Positions 15,223 to 23,441 of a DNA stretch of 64,000 nucleotides are shown here, piece by piece. The position numbers were made by a program, and so were the translations under genes. Numbering within the stretch: the stretch's first letter is position 1; each line of letters begins with the position of its first letter. The stretch is from contig NZ_JACYXI010000008.1 in NCBI RefSeq assembly GCF_014842915.1, forward strand, positions 62,001-126,000, read 5' to 3'. This stretch comes from Roseibium litorale. GTDB lineage: Bacteria; Pseudomonadota; Alphaproteobacteria; Rhizobiales; Stappiaceae. The notes under the pieces are model-generated. The model saw only the letters and a list, made by a program, of their open reading frames with translations. It did not search any database and was not told the origin of the DNA.

Positions 15223-16730
15223 GACTTCTGGAAGTCAAACCAATCCTCGTTGCCGTGTCAGCAAGCCTGCTGGCCGGGTGTGTGTCCCCAGAGCAGATCG
15301 CGTCTTATTCCGGGCCGCAGCCCGGATTTGAGGCGGTGTCATCCGGCACGTCCTCACGCTCGGGCAACAAGGAAACCGTCTGGATCCAGAATGCGGACCA
15401 GGCGAAGGCGGTCTCTGACAGGGTCCGTGCCATGGTGCACAAGAAGACGATCAGTGCGGATACCGCAGTTCAGGTGGCGCTTCTCAACAATAGGGGTCTT
15501 CAGGCCTCCTATGCGGAGCTTGGGATCAGTGCGTCCGATACCTGGCAGGAGACGATGCTGCAGAACCCGGTCGTTTCCGTCGGGCTCCTCGGCCTTGCCC
15601 ATCCCGAGATCGGCGGGCTGCGCACCATAGAAGGCACGATTGCGGCCAATCTCTTGTCACTTACGACCCAGAAACGACGGGTCGGCATTGCCGACACCAG
15701 GTTCCGTCAGGCACAGGCTTCCGCGATCGGCGATACGCTCTCGCTTGCAGCCGAGACCCGGCGCGCCTGGATAGACGCGGTCGCAGCCTTCGAGACGGTG
15801 AGCTATCTGAACCAGGCACAGGTCGCAGCCGATGCGGCGTCGCAGCTTGCCCAGAAACTGGGAGAGACCGGAGCCATGCCAAAGGCGGGCCAGGCACGCG
15901 AACATGCTTTCTACGCTGAATTGACCGGCCAGAAGGCAGAGGCGCGTCTGGCTGCGGCATTGGCAAAGGAACGGCTGACACGCCTGATGGGACTGTGGGG
16001 GCAGGACGCCCAGTATTTTGTGCCCGACAGTCTGCCTGCCTTGCCGAAAGCACCGCGGGGTAATCCGTCAATCGAGGCCGATGCCCTGCGCAACCGGATT
16101 GATCTCCAGGTTGCCAGGCTTGAACTCGAGGCAGTTGCCAAGAGCTACCGCCTGACGGAAGCCACCAGATACGTCACCGATCTGGAGCTGATCGCCGGGG
16201 TCGAAGCGGAACGCGAACTCGAGACCGAGTATGAGCTCGACGGAGGAAACCTGGAAGAAAAGAAAAGCCCCAAGACCATCGTCACGCCCCAGATTGAGCT
16301 GGAGTTCGCGATTCCGATCTTCGACAGCGGCAAGGCAAGGCAACGCAAGGCGGAATATGCCTACATGCAGGCGGCCAACAAGCTGGCCGAAAAGGCGGTG
16401 AACATCCGCTCCGAGGCCCGGTCGGCCTACACCGCCTACAAATCTTCGCACGAGATTGCCCGGCACTATCGCGATGCGGTGCTGCCCTTGCGCAGGTCGG
16501 TCGAGGAAGAAGGTCTGCTCACCTACAACGGAATGATCACCAACACATTTGACCTGCTCGCCGACACCAGGGCGCGCGTCGACACCCAGCTTCTTGCCGT
16601 CAACGCGCGGAAGAACTTCTGGCTTGCCGAGGCTGATCTGGCGGCAGCCACCTATGGAGGCGGGATGGATGGAGGCTCAGAAAGCGCCGCGCCAATGAAA
16701 ACCGCCGCTGCCGGCGGAGGGGGGCACTGA
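15219..16730 (+). CDS. TolC-family outer-membrane efflux lipoprotein
   Basis: A 503-residue protein with a GTG start overlapping the preceding stop. The signal ends in the lipobox LLAGC (C21). The two TolC repeat halves are visible: SADTAVQVALLNNRGLQASYAELGISASD in the first, and IELEFAIPIFDSGKARQRKAEYAYMQAANKLAEKAVNIRSEARSAYTAYKSS in the second. Long alpha-helical stretches would form the trans-periplasmic barrel. Homologues such as CusC work with an RND pump and an adaptor, but neither CusA nor CusB is encoded within the window, so it must pair with a pump elsewhere or act differently. It overlaps the multicopper oxidase gene by TGATG. Confidence 0.88.
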   Translation: MRLLEVKPILVAVSASLLAGCVSPEQIASYSGPQPGFEAVSSGTSSRSGNKETVWIQNADQAKAVSDRVRAMVHKKTISADTAVQVALLNNRGLQASYAELGISASDTWQETMLQNPVVSVGLLGLAHPEIGGLRTIEGTIAANLLSLTTQKRRVGIADTRFRQAQASAIGDTLSLAAETRRAWIDAVAAFETVSYLNQAQVAADAASQLAQKLGETGAMPKAGQAREHAFYAELTGQKAEARLAAALAKERLTRLMGLWGQDAQYFVPDSLPALPKAPRGNPSIEADALRNRIDLQVARLELEAVAKSYRLTEATRYVTDLELIAGVEAERELETEYELDGGNLEEKKSPKTIVTPQIELEFAIPIFDSGKARQRKAEYAYMQAANKLAEKAVNIRSEARSAYTAYKSSHEIARHYRDAVLPLRRSVEEEGLLTYNGMITNTFDLLADTRARVDTQLLAVNARKNFWLAEADLAAATYGGGMDGGSESAAPMKTAAAGGGGH

Positions 16731-18151
16731 TGATGAAAGCTCAAGGAAACATACCGATGATGAACCGGCGCCAGCTTCTGGGGGCGGGCGCTGGCGGTGC
16801 CGCGCTCCTGTCCACCACAGCCTGGGCTCAGACCTCCAACATGGGCTTGCCGGAAGCGGCCCTGATGGACGGTCCTGCGACACAGCCTCCGGCAGCTCCC
16901 GCCTCCGGCGTGCCCTACAATCCCGTGGTGACCCTCAACGGCTGGACGCTTCCTTTCCGCATGAACAATGGCGTGAAGGAGTTCCACCTGGTTGCCGAGC
17001 CGGTGGAGCGGGAACTGGCGGAGGGCATGACCGCCTATCTCTGGGGCTATAACGGCCAGTCCATCGGGCCGACCATTGAGGCGGTTGAAGGCGACCGGGT
17101 CCGGATCTTCGTGACCAACCGGCTGCCGGAGCACACGACGGTTCACTGGCACGGTCTCATCCTGCCATCGGGTATGGACGGCGTTGGCGGCCTGTCGCAA
17201 CCGGGTATTCCGCCGGGAAAGACGTTCGTCTACGAGTTCGATCTCGTGAAGTCCGGCACGTTCATGTATCACCCGCACGCGGACGAGATGGTCCAGATGG
17301 CCATGGGCATGATGGGTTTCTTCATCGTGCATCCGAAGGACCCGGCCTTCATGCCGGTCGACCGTGATTTCCTCATCATGCTCAATGCCTTCGATATCGA
17401 CCCGGGCTCCTATGTGCCCAAGGTCATGACCATGACCGACTTCAACCTGTGGACATGGAACAGCCGGATCTTCCCCAGCATCGATCCGCTGGTCGTGTCG
17501 AAAAACGACCGGGTGCGCGTCCGGGTCGGCAATCTCACCATGACCAACCATCCGATCCACATGCATGGCTACGACTTCGAGGTCACCTGCACGGATGGCG
17601 GCTGGGTTCGTCCCGAAGCCCGCTGGCCGGAGGTCACCATCGACATTCCGGTCGGGGCGATGCGGGCCTATGAGTTCGATGCCGTGCACCTGGGCGACTG
17701 GGCGATCCATTGCCACAAGTCGCATCACACGATGAACGCCATGGGCCATGACGTGCCGACATTCATCGGGGCGGACAAGAGAGCACTGACCCGCAAGATC
17801 CGCCTGGTCCAGCCGGAGTACATGCCCATGGGCAGCACGGGGATGGCGGAAATGGCGGAAATGTCCATGCCGCTGCCCGATAATACCGTGCCGATGATGG
17901 CCGGTTGGGGCCCGCATGGCCCGCTCGAAATGGGCGGCATGTTCTCGGTGGTGAAGGTGCGCGAGGGCATCTCCGCCGGCGATTACAGCGATCCCGGCTG
18001 GTACGAGAACCCTCCCGGAACCCAGGCCTGGGAATGGACGGGCGACCTGCCGGAGGCAAGCAGGGCAGCGGCGTCCCCAGTAGGCGCCGACCCGGTATCC
18101 GGCACGGCGCAGCCTGAAAACCCTCACGCCGGCCATGCCGGACACAATTGA
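16730..18151 (+). CDS. Tat-exported multicopper oxidase
   Basis: A 473-residue oxidase. A twin-arginine signal (MNRRQLLGAG, residues 11-20) directs folded export. All copper-binding motifs are present: HWHG (139-142), HPHAD (181-185), HPIHMHG (274-280) and HCHKSHH (327-333), with M338 placed as the type 1 axial ligand. A Met-rich segment (about 365-390: MPMGSTGMAEMAEMSM and neighbours) resembles the Cu(I)-binding loop of CueO, and the C-terminus is His-rich (ENPHAGHAGHN). Expected role: oxidising Cu(I) to less toxic Cu(II) in the periplasm. It follows the TolC gene with a TGATG overlap and precedes a CusF-like gene. Confidence 0.92.
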   Translation: MMKAQGNIPMMNRRQLLGAGAGGAALLSTTAWAQTSNMGLPEAALMDGPATQPPAAPASGVPYNPVVTLNGWTLPFRMNNGVKEFHLVAEPVERELAEGMTAYLWGYNGQSIGPTIEAVEGDRVRIFVTNRLPEHTTVHWHGLILPSGMDGVGGLSQPGIPPGKTFVYEFDLVKSGTFMYHPHADEMVQMAMGMMGFFIVHPKDPAFMPVDRDFLIMLNAFDIDPGSYVPKVMTMTDFNLWTWNSRIFPSIDPLVVSKNDRVRVRVGNLTMTNHPIHMHGYDFEVTCTDGGWVRPEARWPEVTIDIPVGAMRAYEFDAVHLGDWAIHCHKSHHTMNAMGHDVPTFIGADKRALTRKIRLVQPEYMPMGSTGMAEMAEMSMPLPDNTVPMMAGWGPHGPLEMGGMFSVVKVREGISAGDYSDPGWYENPPGTQAWEWTGDLPEASRAAASPVGADPVSGTAQPENPHAGHAGHN

Positions 18152-18183
18152 GCGAAACCGGATTTACCTGTCAGGAGACACAC

Positions 18184-18471
18184 ATGAAGAAACTTCTCAC
18201 ATTCACTGCCGCTTGCGCCCTGGCCACCGCCCTCGCAACAGGCGCCTTCGCCGCCGAATACACCAAGGGCACTGTCAAGAAGGTCGATCTCAAGGGCAAG
18301 AAGGTCACCATCATCCATGAGGAACTCAAGAACCTCGACATGCCGGCAATGACGATGGTCTTCAAAGTGGCCGATGACGCCATGCTGGAGAAGGTAAAGG
18401 AAGGTCAGGAGATCGAATTCTCCGCCGACCGGATCAACGGCAATCTGACGGTGGTTGACCTGAAAGAATAA
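18184..18471 (+). CDS. CusF-like periplasmic copper-binding protein
   Basis: A 95-residue protein with signal peptide MKKLLTFTAACALATALATGAFA. The mature domain is the small CusF/EcCopper-binding beta-barrel: GTVKKVDLKGKKVTIIHEELKNLDMPAMTMVFKV. H40 and the methionines of MPAMTM match the Cu(I)/Ag(I) ligands of CusF. The ATG at 18184 was chosen because the upstream TTG would add residues before the signal peptide. Last gene of the copper island. Confidence 0.9.
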   Translation: MKKLLTFTAACALATALATGAFAAEYTKGTVKKVDLKGKKVTIIHEELKNLDMPAMTMVFKVADDAMLEKVKEGQEIEFSADRINGNLTVVDLKE

Positions 18472-18487
18472 AAGGTCTTTGAGTTCG

Positions 18488-18535
18488 GCGCCGGAGGGAG
18501 CAGGTGGGGAAGACACACACCACGCCGTCCGGCGC
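18488..18535. terminator. Probable terminator of the copper island
   Basis: GCGCCGGA (18488-18495) pairs with TCCGGCGC (18528-18535), followed by TTT; the long loop contains a nested GGTG/CACC pair. It lies 17 nt after the CusF-like stop. Confidence 0.5.
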
Positions 18536-18757
18536 TTTCGCTATCAGTATATGTTGAACTGGGTTTGAAAAGACAGTTCCCTGGTTTTCAGGTGCAAGAG
18601 CTGGCAGCCCGCTCCCTGCCCCAAACTTGTCATCCGGTGCAATTTCTGAGAAGGACCGGCGGTAAAGCCTTCAGAGAACATGGATGGAACCCGCATATTG
18701 GCGGTTAGGCTGGACACGTTAGCTCACAGCCTCATTAAATCTGATCCAAATCCGGGC
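18536..18757. other. Non-coding stretch next to a transposase remnant
   Basis: No coding frame, inverted terminal repeat or target duplication was recognised here. It probably contains decayed insertion-element or junction DNA. Confidence 0.3.
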
Positions 18758-19240
18758 TCATGCGAGTTTGACACCTGTCATGTAGTTGCGGGGATCCCTC
18801 CCATAGCGAGTGCTTACAGCTCTGAAATGTTTTAGCTTTTTGAAGCACCACTCGACCAGATTGCGCATTTGCAGAGGTACTTGGAGAAACCTGGCCGGCG
18901 GCGGCGCTGCGGCATGGGCGGTATATTGGGAAAACATTCTGCCCCCTGTTCAGGGGGCGGATAGCATCGGCATCGTAAGCACGATCTGCAAGGACAACGG
19001 CGTTTTCGGGCAGGCCAGACAAAAGCGGCATGGCCTGATGACCATCATAGGCTTGGCCCTCGCTCAGGCTTAGCCGGACCGGCAGGCCGCCGGACGAAGC
19101 GGTTGTAGCAGGTCTTGTGCGACCTTTAGTGCTCCGGAATATCCGCCCGGGACGCCCCGTACGCTGGCGCCAGAGAATACCGTTGATCACATGCCGGTCA
19201 TCGACGCGCGCACCACTGCGGACCTTCGTCAGAAGAAGGG
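18758..19240 (-). pseudogene. IS5-family transposase remnant
   Basis: On the minus strand one frame reads LLTKVRSGARVDDRHVINGI then LWRQRTG, the N-terminal insertion-element domain. The sequence then jumps directly to GLPVRLSLSEGQAYDGHQAM and ENAVVLADRAYDADAIR, the second DDE block, so about 200-300 bp of the normal gene are missing. The C-terminus MRNLVEWCFKKLKHFRAVST then RYGRDPRNYM is present but in a different frame, ending at TGA 18758. An internal deletion plus a frameshift make it non-functional. It marks past transposition at the right side of the copper island. Confidence 0.8.
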
Positions 19241-19305
19241 CCCGGATTACTAACCACTCTCGATGGTGACAACAGCACCACCTCAGGGAACGCTCGCAGA
19301 GGATC

Positions 19306-20568
19306 TTATAGTTTGAGGAACTCGATCACCATGGCGGCGGTCCAGGTGAAGTTGCCGCCGCCGCAGGCTTCCCCGGTCATCGGATCGTAATATTCGGCAA
19401 AACCGCTCTGCTCGATCAGGCGGAGGCTGTCACTGGCGATCCGCCTGGCGATCTCCGTCTGTCCGGCGGCATGCAGCCCGTCGGCGATCATGTAGTTCAC
19501 GACCAGCCAGACCGGCCCGCGCCAGTAGCGCTTGCCGTCGTAGTCGGGCGCCAGTGGGTCGTGGCTCGGCACCATGAACCGCGCGGAGTGTGCCAGGGCT
19601 TCAATACGCCGTGCAATGCACGCGGCGCGGCCCGCGGGAATGGCGCAGAAGGCTGCAAGAAGCCCGCCGATGGACGGGCTTTGGACCAGCGCATCCTTGA
19701 TTCTGTCGAAACAGGCATACTGGCCGAGACCCTCGTCCCACAGGCTCTCCATGGCGTCAATGCCACGATCCGCAAAGGCGCGGGATTCGCGTGCGATGTC
19801 CGTTTCACCCAGCTCTTGAGCCAAAACGGCGAGGTCCGCGCAAGAGCGGATCAGGATTGCGTTGAACCCCGGATCGACGACCTGGAAGGGCGAGGCGTCG
19901 TGCAGGCGGCTGTTGTCCCAGCCAAGGCCGCGGAAGAGCTGCAGGAGATAGACATAGCGCTTGTATTGCTCGTCCGTTGGCCGGTGCGCCGGGTCGGTGT
20001 GGCTGGTGTCCCGGCGCTGGAACGGCTCCACCCCTTCGACCGGCACCCTGGTGAAGGCATCGTCCCAGTCAACGGAATTGTCCCGGCCTGTTTCCCAGGG
20101 ATGGATGACGGCCACAAGCCCTGCTGCCTGAGGGTCGCGGCTGGCGTGGAACCAGCGGTGCCAGGCATGCACCTTGGGCAGAAGCGCGCGGACCCGGTCA
20201 ATAACTGCTTCCTTTTCCCGTGACCGGTCGAAGATGCGCCGCATGGCAAAACCGGCGACCGGAGGCTGGGTGATCCCGGACGTCGGCACGGGCCGCCCCG
20301 TCCGCCAGACGTCCGCTCCGGGGAAATAGCCGTCATCCTCCTTATGGAAAATGATGTGCGGCACCATGCCGTCGTCCCACTGATGAGCAAACAGGGTCTC
20401 CAGTTCGGTCCAGGCGCGGCTCTCGTCAAAATGGGCAAAACCAAGGGCGCTGAGCGCGCTGTCCCAGTTCCACTGGAAGGGATAAAGCCCATGGGTCGGC
20501 ACCGTATAGGTGCCCCGGTCATTGTGGCGCATGACGTCATACGCCTGATCGATCAGGTCTTGTCTCAT
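19306..20568 (-). CDS. GH63/MGH1-like (alpha/alpha)6-barrel glycoside hydrolase
   Basis: A 420-residue cytoplasmic glycosidase (no signal peptide). The start is the ATG at 20568 (MRQDLIDQAYDVMRHNDRG). Motifs are THGLYPFQWNWDSALSALGF near the N-terminus, HPWETGRDNSVDWDDAF in the middle, PSIGGLLAAFCAIP, and YWRGPVWLVVNYMI plus GGGNFTWTAAMVIEF near the C-terminus. These are the signatures of GH63-type alpha-glycosidases such as mannosylglycerate/glucosylglycerate hydrolases and related trehalase-like enzymes. It is the last gene of the LacI-controlled ABC operon, so it likely degrades the imported alpha-glycoside. The specific sugar is not determinable here. Confidence 0.82.
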   Translation of the reverse strand: MRQDLIDQAYDVMRHNDRGTYTVPTHGLYPFQWNWDSALSALGFAHFDESRAWTELETLFAHQWDDGMVPHIIFHKEDDGYFPGADVWRTGRPVPTSGITQPPVAGFAMRRIFDRSREKEAVIDRVRALLPKVHAWHRWFHASRDPQAAGLVAVIHPWETGRDNSVDWDDAFTRVPVEGVEPFQRRDTSHTDPAHRPTDEQYKRYVYLLQLFRGLGWDNSRLHDASPFQVVDPGFNAILIRSCADLAVLAQELGETDIARESRAFADRGIDAMESLWDEGLGQYACFDRIKDALVQSPSIGGLLAAFCAIPAGRAACIARRIEALAHSARFMVPSHDPLAPDYDGKRYWRGPVWLVVNYMIADGLHAAGQTEIARRIASDSLRLIEQSGFAEYYDPMTGEACGGGNFTWTAAMVIEFLKL

Positions 20569-20578
20569 ATCAGGGCTT

Positions 20579-21619
20579 TCAGGCAACGGCTTGAGTGGTC
20601 TCAGGGTTGAACCAGCGCACGCGGCCGGGATTGGGGGCAAGGGTCAGCCGGTCGCCCGGCTTGACGGTCAGGTCACTGTCGAGCACGGCGCGGAACATCG
20701 CGCCACCGACATCGCAGGTCACGAGCAGATGGGCGCCGAGGGGTTCGACGATGCGGGCGGTGGCCGGAAGACCTTCTGCAGCAGGAGACACATCTTCTGG
20801 ACGGATGGCAAAGTTGAGCGGATGGGACGTATCGGGTCCCTGAAGGTCCAGCCCGGCCACCTGCCAGAGGCATCTGCCCTTGGGTTCCGCGGGCAGGAAA
20901 TTCATCGGCGGATTGCCGATAAAGCCGGCGACAAATTCCGTTGCCGGGTTGCGGTAAACCTCGATCGGCGTTGCCGCCTGCACGATCCGGCCCTGGTGCA
21001 TGACGCTGATCCGGTCGGCCAGGCTCATGGCTTCGACCTGGTCATGGGTGACATAGATCGCGGTGGTCTTGCTTTCGGCCAGAACCCCCTTCAGCTCCGC
21101 CCGCATTTCCAGCCGCAGCAGGGCGTCGAGGTTGGACAGGGGTTCATCCATCAGGATCACGTCGGGTTCCATCGCCAGAGCCCGTGCCACGGCAACACGC
21201 TGGCGCTGGCCGCCGGACAATTCGCCGGAATAGCGCTTCAGCAATTGTTCGATATGCATCAGGCCTGCCGTGCGCTCGACCCGGCGCTTGACCTCATCGT
21301 TTGGCAACTTCTGCATGCGCAGGCCGAAACCGATGTTCTCGAACACGGTCAGATGCGGGAACACCGCATAGTTCTGGAACACCATGGCGATGCCCCGGTC
21401 CTTGGGCGGCAGATGGTCGACCCGGCGGCCATTGATCCAGACCTCGCCTGTGGTGGCGGTCTCCAGTCCGGCGACGATGCGCAGCAAGGTGGTCTTGCCG
21501 CAGCCGGATGCGCCCAGCAGCACCATGAATTCCTGGTTTGCAATGGTCAGATTGATGTCATGCAGCGCCGTGTAGGACCCAAAGGACTTGGCAACGTTCT
21601 TGATCTGGATTTCAGCCAT
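20579..21619 (-). CDS. Sugar ABC transporter ATP-binding protein (MalK/UgpC type)
   Basis: A 346-residue ATPase from the ATG at 21619. Walker A GASGCGKT is at residues 36-43, the signature is [15 protein letters not shown], Walker B is [12 protein letters not shown], and the switch histidine is in [13 protein letters not shown]-terminal TOBE-type regulatory domain follows (FVAGFIGNPPMNFLP onward), as in MalK/UgpC/MsmK. It powers the two permeases encoded just upstream and is followed 10 nt later by the GH63-like gene. Confidence 0.93.
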   Translation of the reverse strand: MAEIQIKNVAKSFGSYTALHDINLTIANQEFMVLLGASGCGKTTLLRIVAGLETATTGEVWINGRRVDHLPPKDRGIAMVFQNYAVFPHLTVFENIGFGLRMQKLPNDEVKRRVERTAGLMHIEQLLKRYSGELSGGQRQRVAVARALAMEPDVILMDEPLSNLDALLRLEMRAELKGVLAESKTTAIYVTHDQVEAMSLADRISVMHQGRIVQAATPIEVYRNPATEFVAGFIGNPPMNFLPAEPKGRCLWQVAGLDLQGPDTSHPLNFAIRPEDVSPAAEGLPATARIVEPLGAHLLVTCDVGGAMFRAVLDSDLTVKPGDRLTLAPNPGRVRWFNPETTQAVA

Positions 21620-21648
21620 TTGTCTGTCTCCCTGGACATGCGCTCCGC

Positions 21649-22491
21649 TCAGCGGTTCGCAATGCCCCACATGGCGAAGAGGTACTTGCGGACGGCAAAG
21701 ATGAAGATCAGCGCCGGAACCACGAGGATGAAGCCGCCGGCGAATTTCAGATGCAGCGGAGCCTCGCCGAGCTTGGCCAGCAGGAAGGCCGTCAGGGTCC
21801 GGTTCTCGATGGTCAGCACCGCCGCCGCGAAGACTTCGTTCCAGGAAATCACGAAGGCGAAGATGGCTGAGGCGGCAATCCCCGGCAGGATCAGCGGCAG
21901 AACGACCTTGGTGAAGGCTGTGAAGCGGGTGCAGCCAAGCGTCCAGGCGGCTTCTTCCAGTTCCACCGGGATTCCGGAAAACAGCGAGAAGGTGATCAGC
22001 ACCGCAAAGGGCAGTGCCAGCGTGGTGTGTACCAGCGCCAGGCCGAAGGCAGTGTCGTCCAGACCCGTGCGGATGAACATCACCGCCAGCGGCAGGGCCA
22101 GAAGCGGCAGGGGAAAGGCGCGGGTCAGGAGCACCAGCATACGGAACAGTTCCTTGCCGCGGAACTCGAACCGGGACAGGGCATAGCCCGCAGGCGCGCC
22201 GATGGTGATCGACAGCACCATGGTCATCAGCGCCACGATGACCGAGTTTTTCAACGCCGAAAGCATCCCCTGGTAACTGGCAAAGAACTGAAGGCTGCTC
22301 CAGTCGAACGGCGGCAGGAACGGCTTGGGGTAGTTGTTCACCGTGTCCGGCGAGGACACGGTGTTGATCAGCAGGAAGTACAGCGGAACGATAACCCAGG
22401 CGCAGAGCAGAGTGACGGATGCCATATAGAGAAAGCGGCCTGACTTGCGCGGTGTCGGCAATGCGGCCTGGCTGGTGGCGGAACCGGTCAT
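21649..22491 (-). CDS. Sugar ABC transporter permease (MalG type)
   Basis: A 280-residue inner-membrane protein with six predicted helices. The EAA loop that docks with the ATPase is visible as ELEEAAWTLGCTRFTAFTKVVLPLILPG around residues 176-203. The ATG at 22491 overlaps the stop of the partner permease by ATGA. It forms the channel with the MalF-type subunit. Confidence 0.92.
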   Translation of the reverse strand: MTGSATSQAALPTPRKSGRFLYMASVTLLCAWVIVPLYFLLINTVSSPDTVNNYPKPFLPPFDWSSLQFFASYQGMLSALKNSVIVALMTMVLSITIGAPAGYALSRFEFRGKELFRMLVLLTRAFPLPLLALPLAVMFIRTGLDDTAFGLALVHTTLALPFAVLITFSLFSGIPVELEEAAWTLGCTRFTAFTKVVLPLILPGIAASAIFAFVISWNEVFAAAVLTIENRTLTAFLLAKLGEAPLHLKFAGGFILVVPALIFIFAVRKYLFAMWGIANR

Positions 22492-23333
22492 ATGGTGGCT
22501 CCTTTCGGGACGCGGAGTACGCGCAGAATGATCAGGGTGAAGGCGATGGAGATCGCCAGAACGATGAGCGCCAGCGCTGCTGCAGCTCCCCCATTGAGAA
22601 GGTCGAATTGATAGGCGTAGATCTCACCCATGAGCACCGGGAAGATCGTCCCGCCAAGCGCGGCCACCACGGCGAAGATCTCAAAGGCCAGCACCACGCG
22701 CAGGATCAGGGCGGTTTGCAGCGAAGGACGCAGCAGGGGCAGCGTGATCTTGACGAAACGCTGCCACGGCGAGGCGCCGAAGACTTCGGCGGCCTCGTAA
22801 TATTCCTTTGGGATCAGGCCGATACCGGCCACAAGGATCACCAGCATAATGGCTGTCGCGCGCCAGATTTCGGCAAGGGCGATGGCTGTAAAGACAATCA
22901 TCGGGTGCTGATAGGATAGGAAATTTGCAGGTCTGTCGATCAGCCCGAGACCGCCCATCATGGAGTTCAGGAAACCGGACTGCTCGAAGATCGCCAGCCA
23001 GATGATCCCGGCGGCGAGATCCGAAATGCCGAGCGGAATGGTCCAGACATAGAGCACCAAATCCCGCCCGCGGTTCATCCGGTTCACCATGGTCGCCATC
23101 AGGAGAGCCAGCGCCAGCTGGACCGGCACGACGGCGGCGGCGAGCAGCAGGGTGTTCCGGAGCGATATCGGGAATTTCCAGTATCCGACCACCTCCCGGA
23201 AATTTTGCAGGGACAGGCCTCCCCCGGCGGTGAAGGCCTCTTGGGCAACAAGCGCAAAGGGATAGAGAAAGAACACGATCAAAAAGAGCGTGACCGGCAG
23301 GATCAGAATATAGGGCAGCAGCCGGGGATTCAT
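22488..23333 (-). CDS. Sugar ABC transporter permease (MalF type)
   Basis: A 281-residue inner-membrane protein with six predicted helices, beginning MNPRLLPYILILPVTLFLIVFFLYPFALVA. The EAA motif is EYYEAAEVFGASPWQRFVKITLPLLRP, near residues 177-203. It is translationally coupled to the MalG-type gene. A hairpin in the 108-bp gap upstream separates it from the binding-protein gene. Confidence 0.92.
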   Translation of the reverse strand: MNPRLLPYILILPVTLFLIVFFLYPFALVAQEAFTAGGGLSLQNFREVVGYWKFPISLRNTLLLAAAVVPVQLALALLMATMVNRMNRGRDLVLYVWTIPLGISDLAAGIIWLAIFEQSGFLNSMMGGLGLIDRPANFLSYQHPMIVFTAIALAEIWRATAIMLVILVAGIGLIPKEYYEAAEVFGASPWQRFVKITLPLLRPSLQTALILRVVLAFEIFAVVAALGGTIFPVLMGEIYAYQFDLLNGGAAAALALIVLAISIAFTLIILRVLRVPKGATI

Positions 23334-23385
23334 GGAACCGCTCCGTTTTCGGTCTTCAGCTCAAGGGTTGCGGCAGGTTGGGGCT

Positions 23386-23410
23386 GCCCGGGCCTTTTTA
23401 TAGCCCGGGC
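23386..23410 (-). terminator. Intercistronic hairpin between binding-protein and permease genes
   Basis: Two copies of the self-complementary octamer GCCCGGGC (23386-23393 and 23403-23410) enclose a short A/T-rich loop. Such stem-loops after binding-protein genes attenuate transcription or protect the 5' mRNA, so that more binding protein than permease is made. Confidence 0.65.
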
Positions 23411-23441
23411 AACTGCGTGGCGGGAGGATTGCCACGCCTGC

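Noticed and set aside
16652..18145. 497-codon frame antisense to the multicopper oxidase, His-rich
   Set aside because: The histidines arise from the complement of Met/His-rich codons; all copper motifs are on the plus strand.
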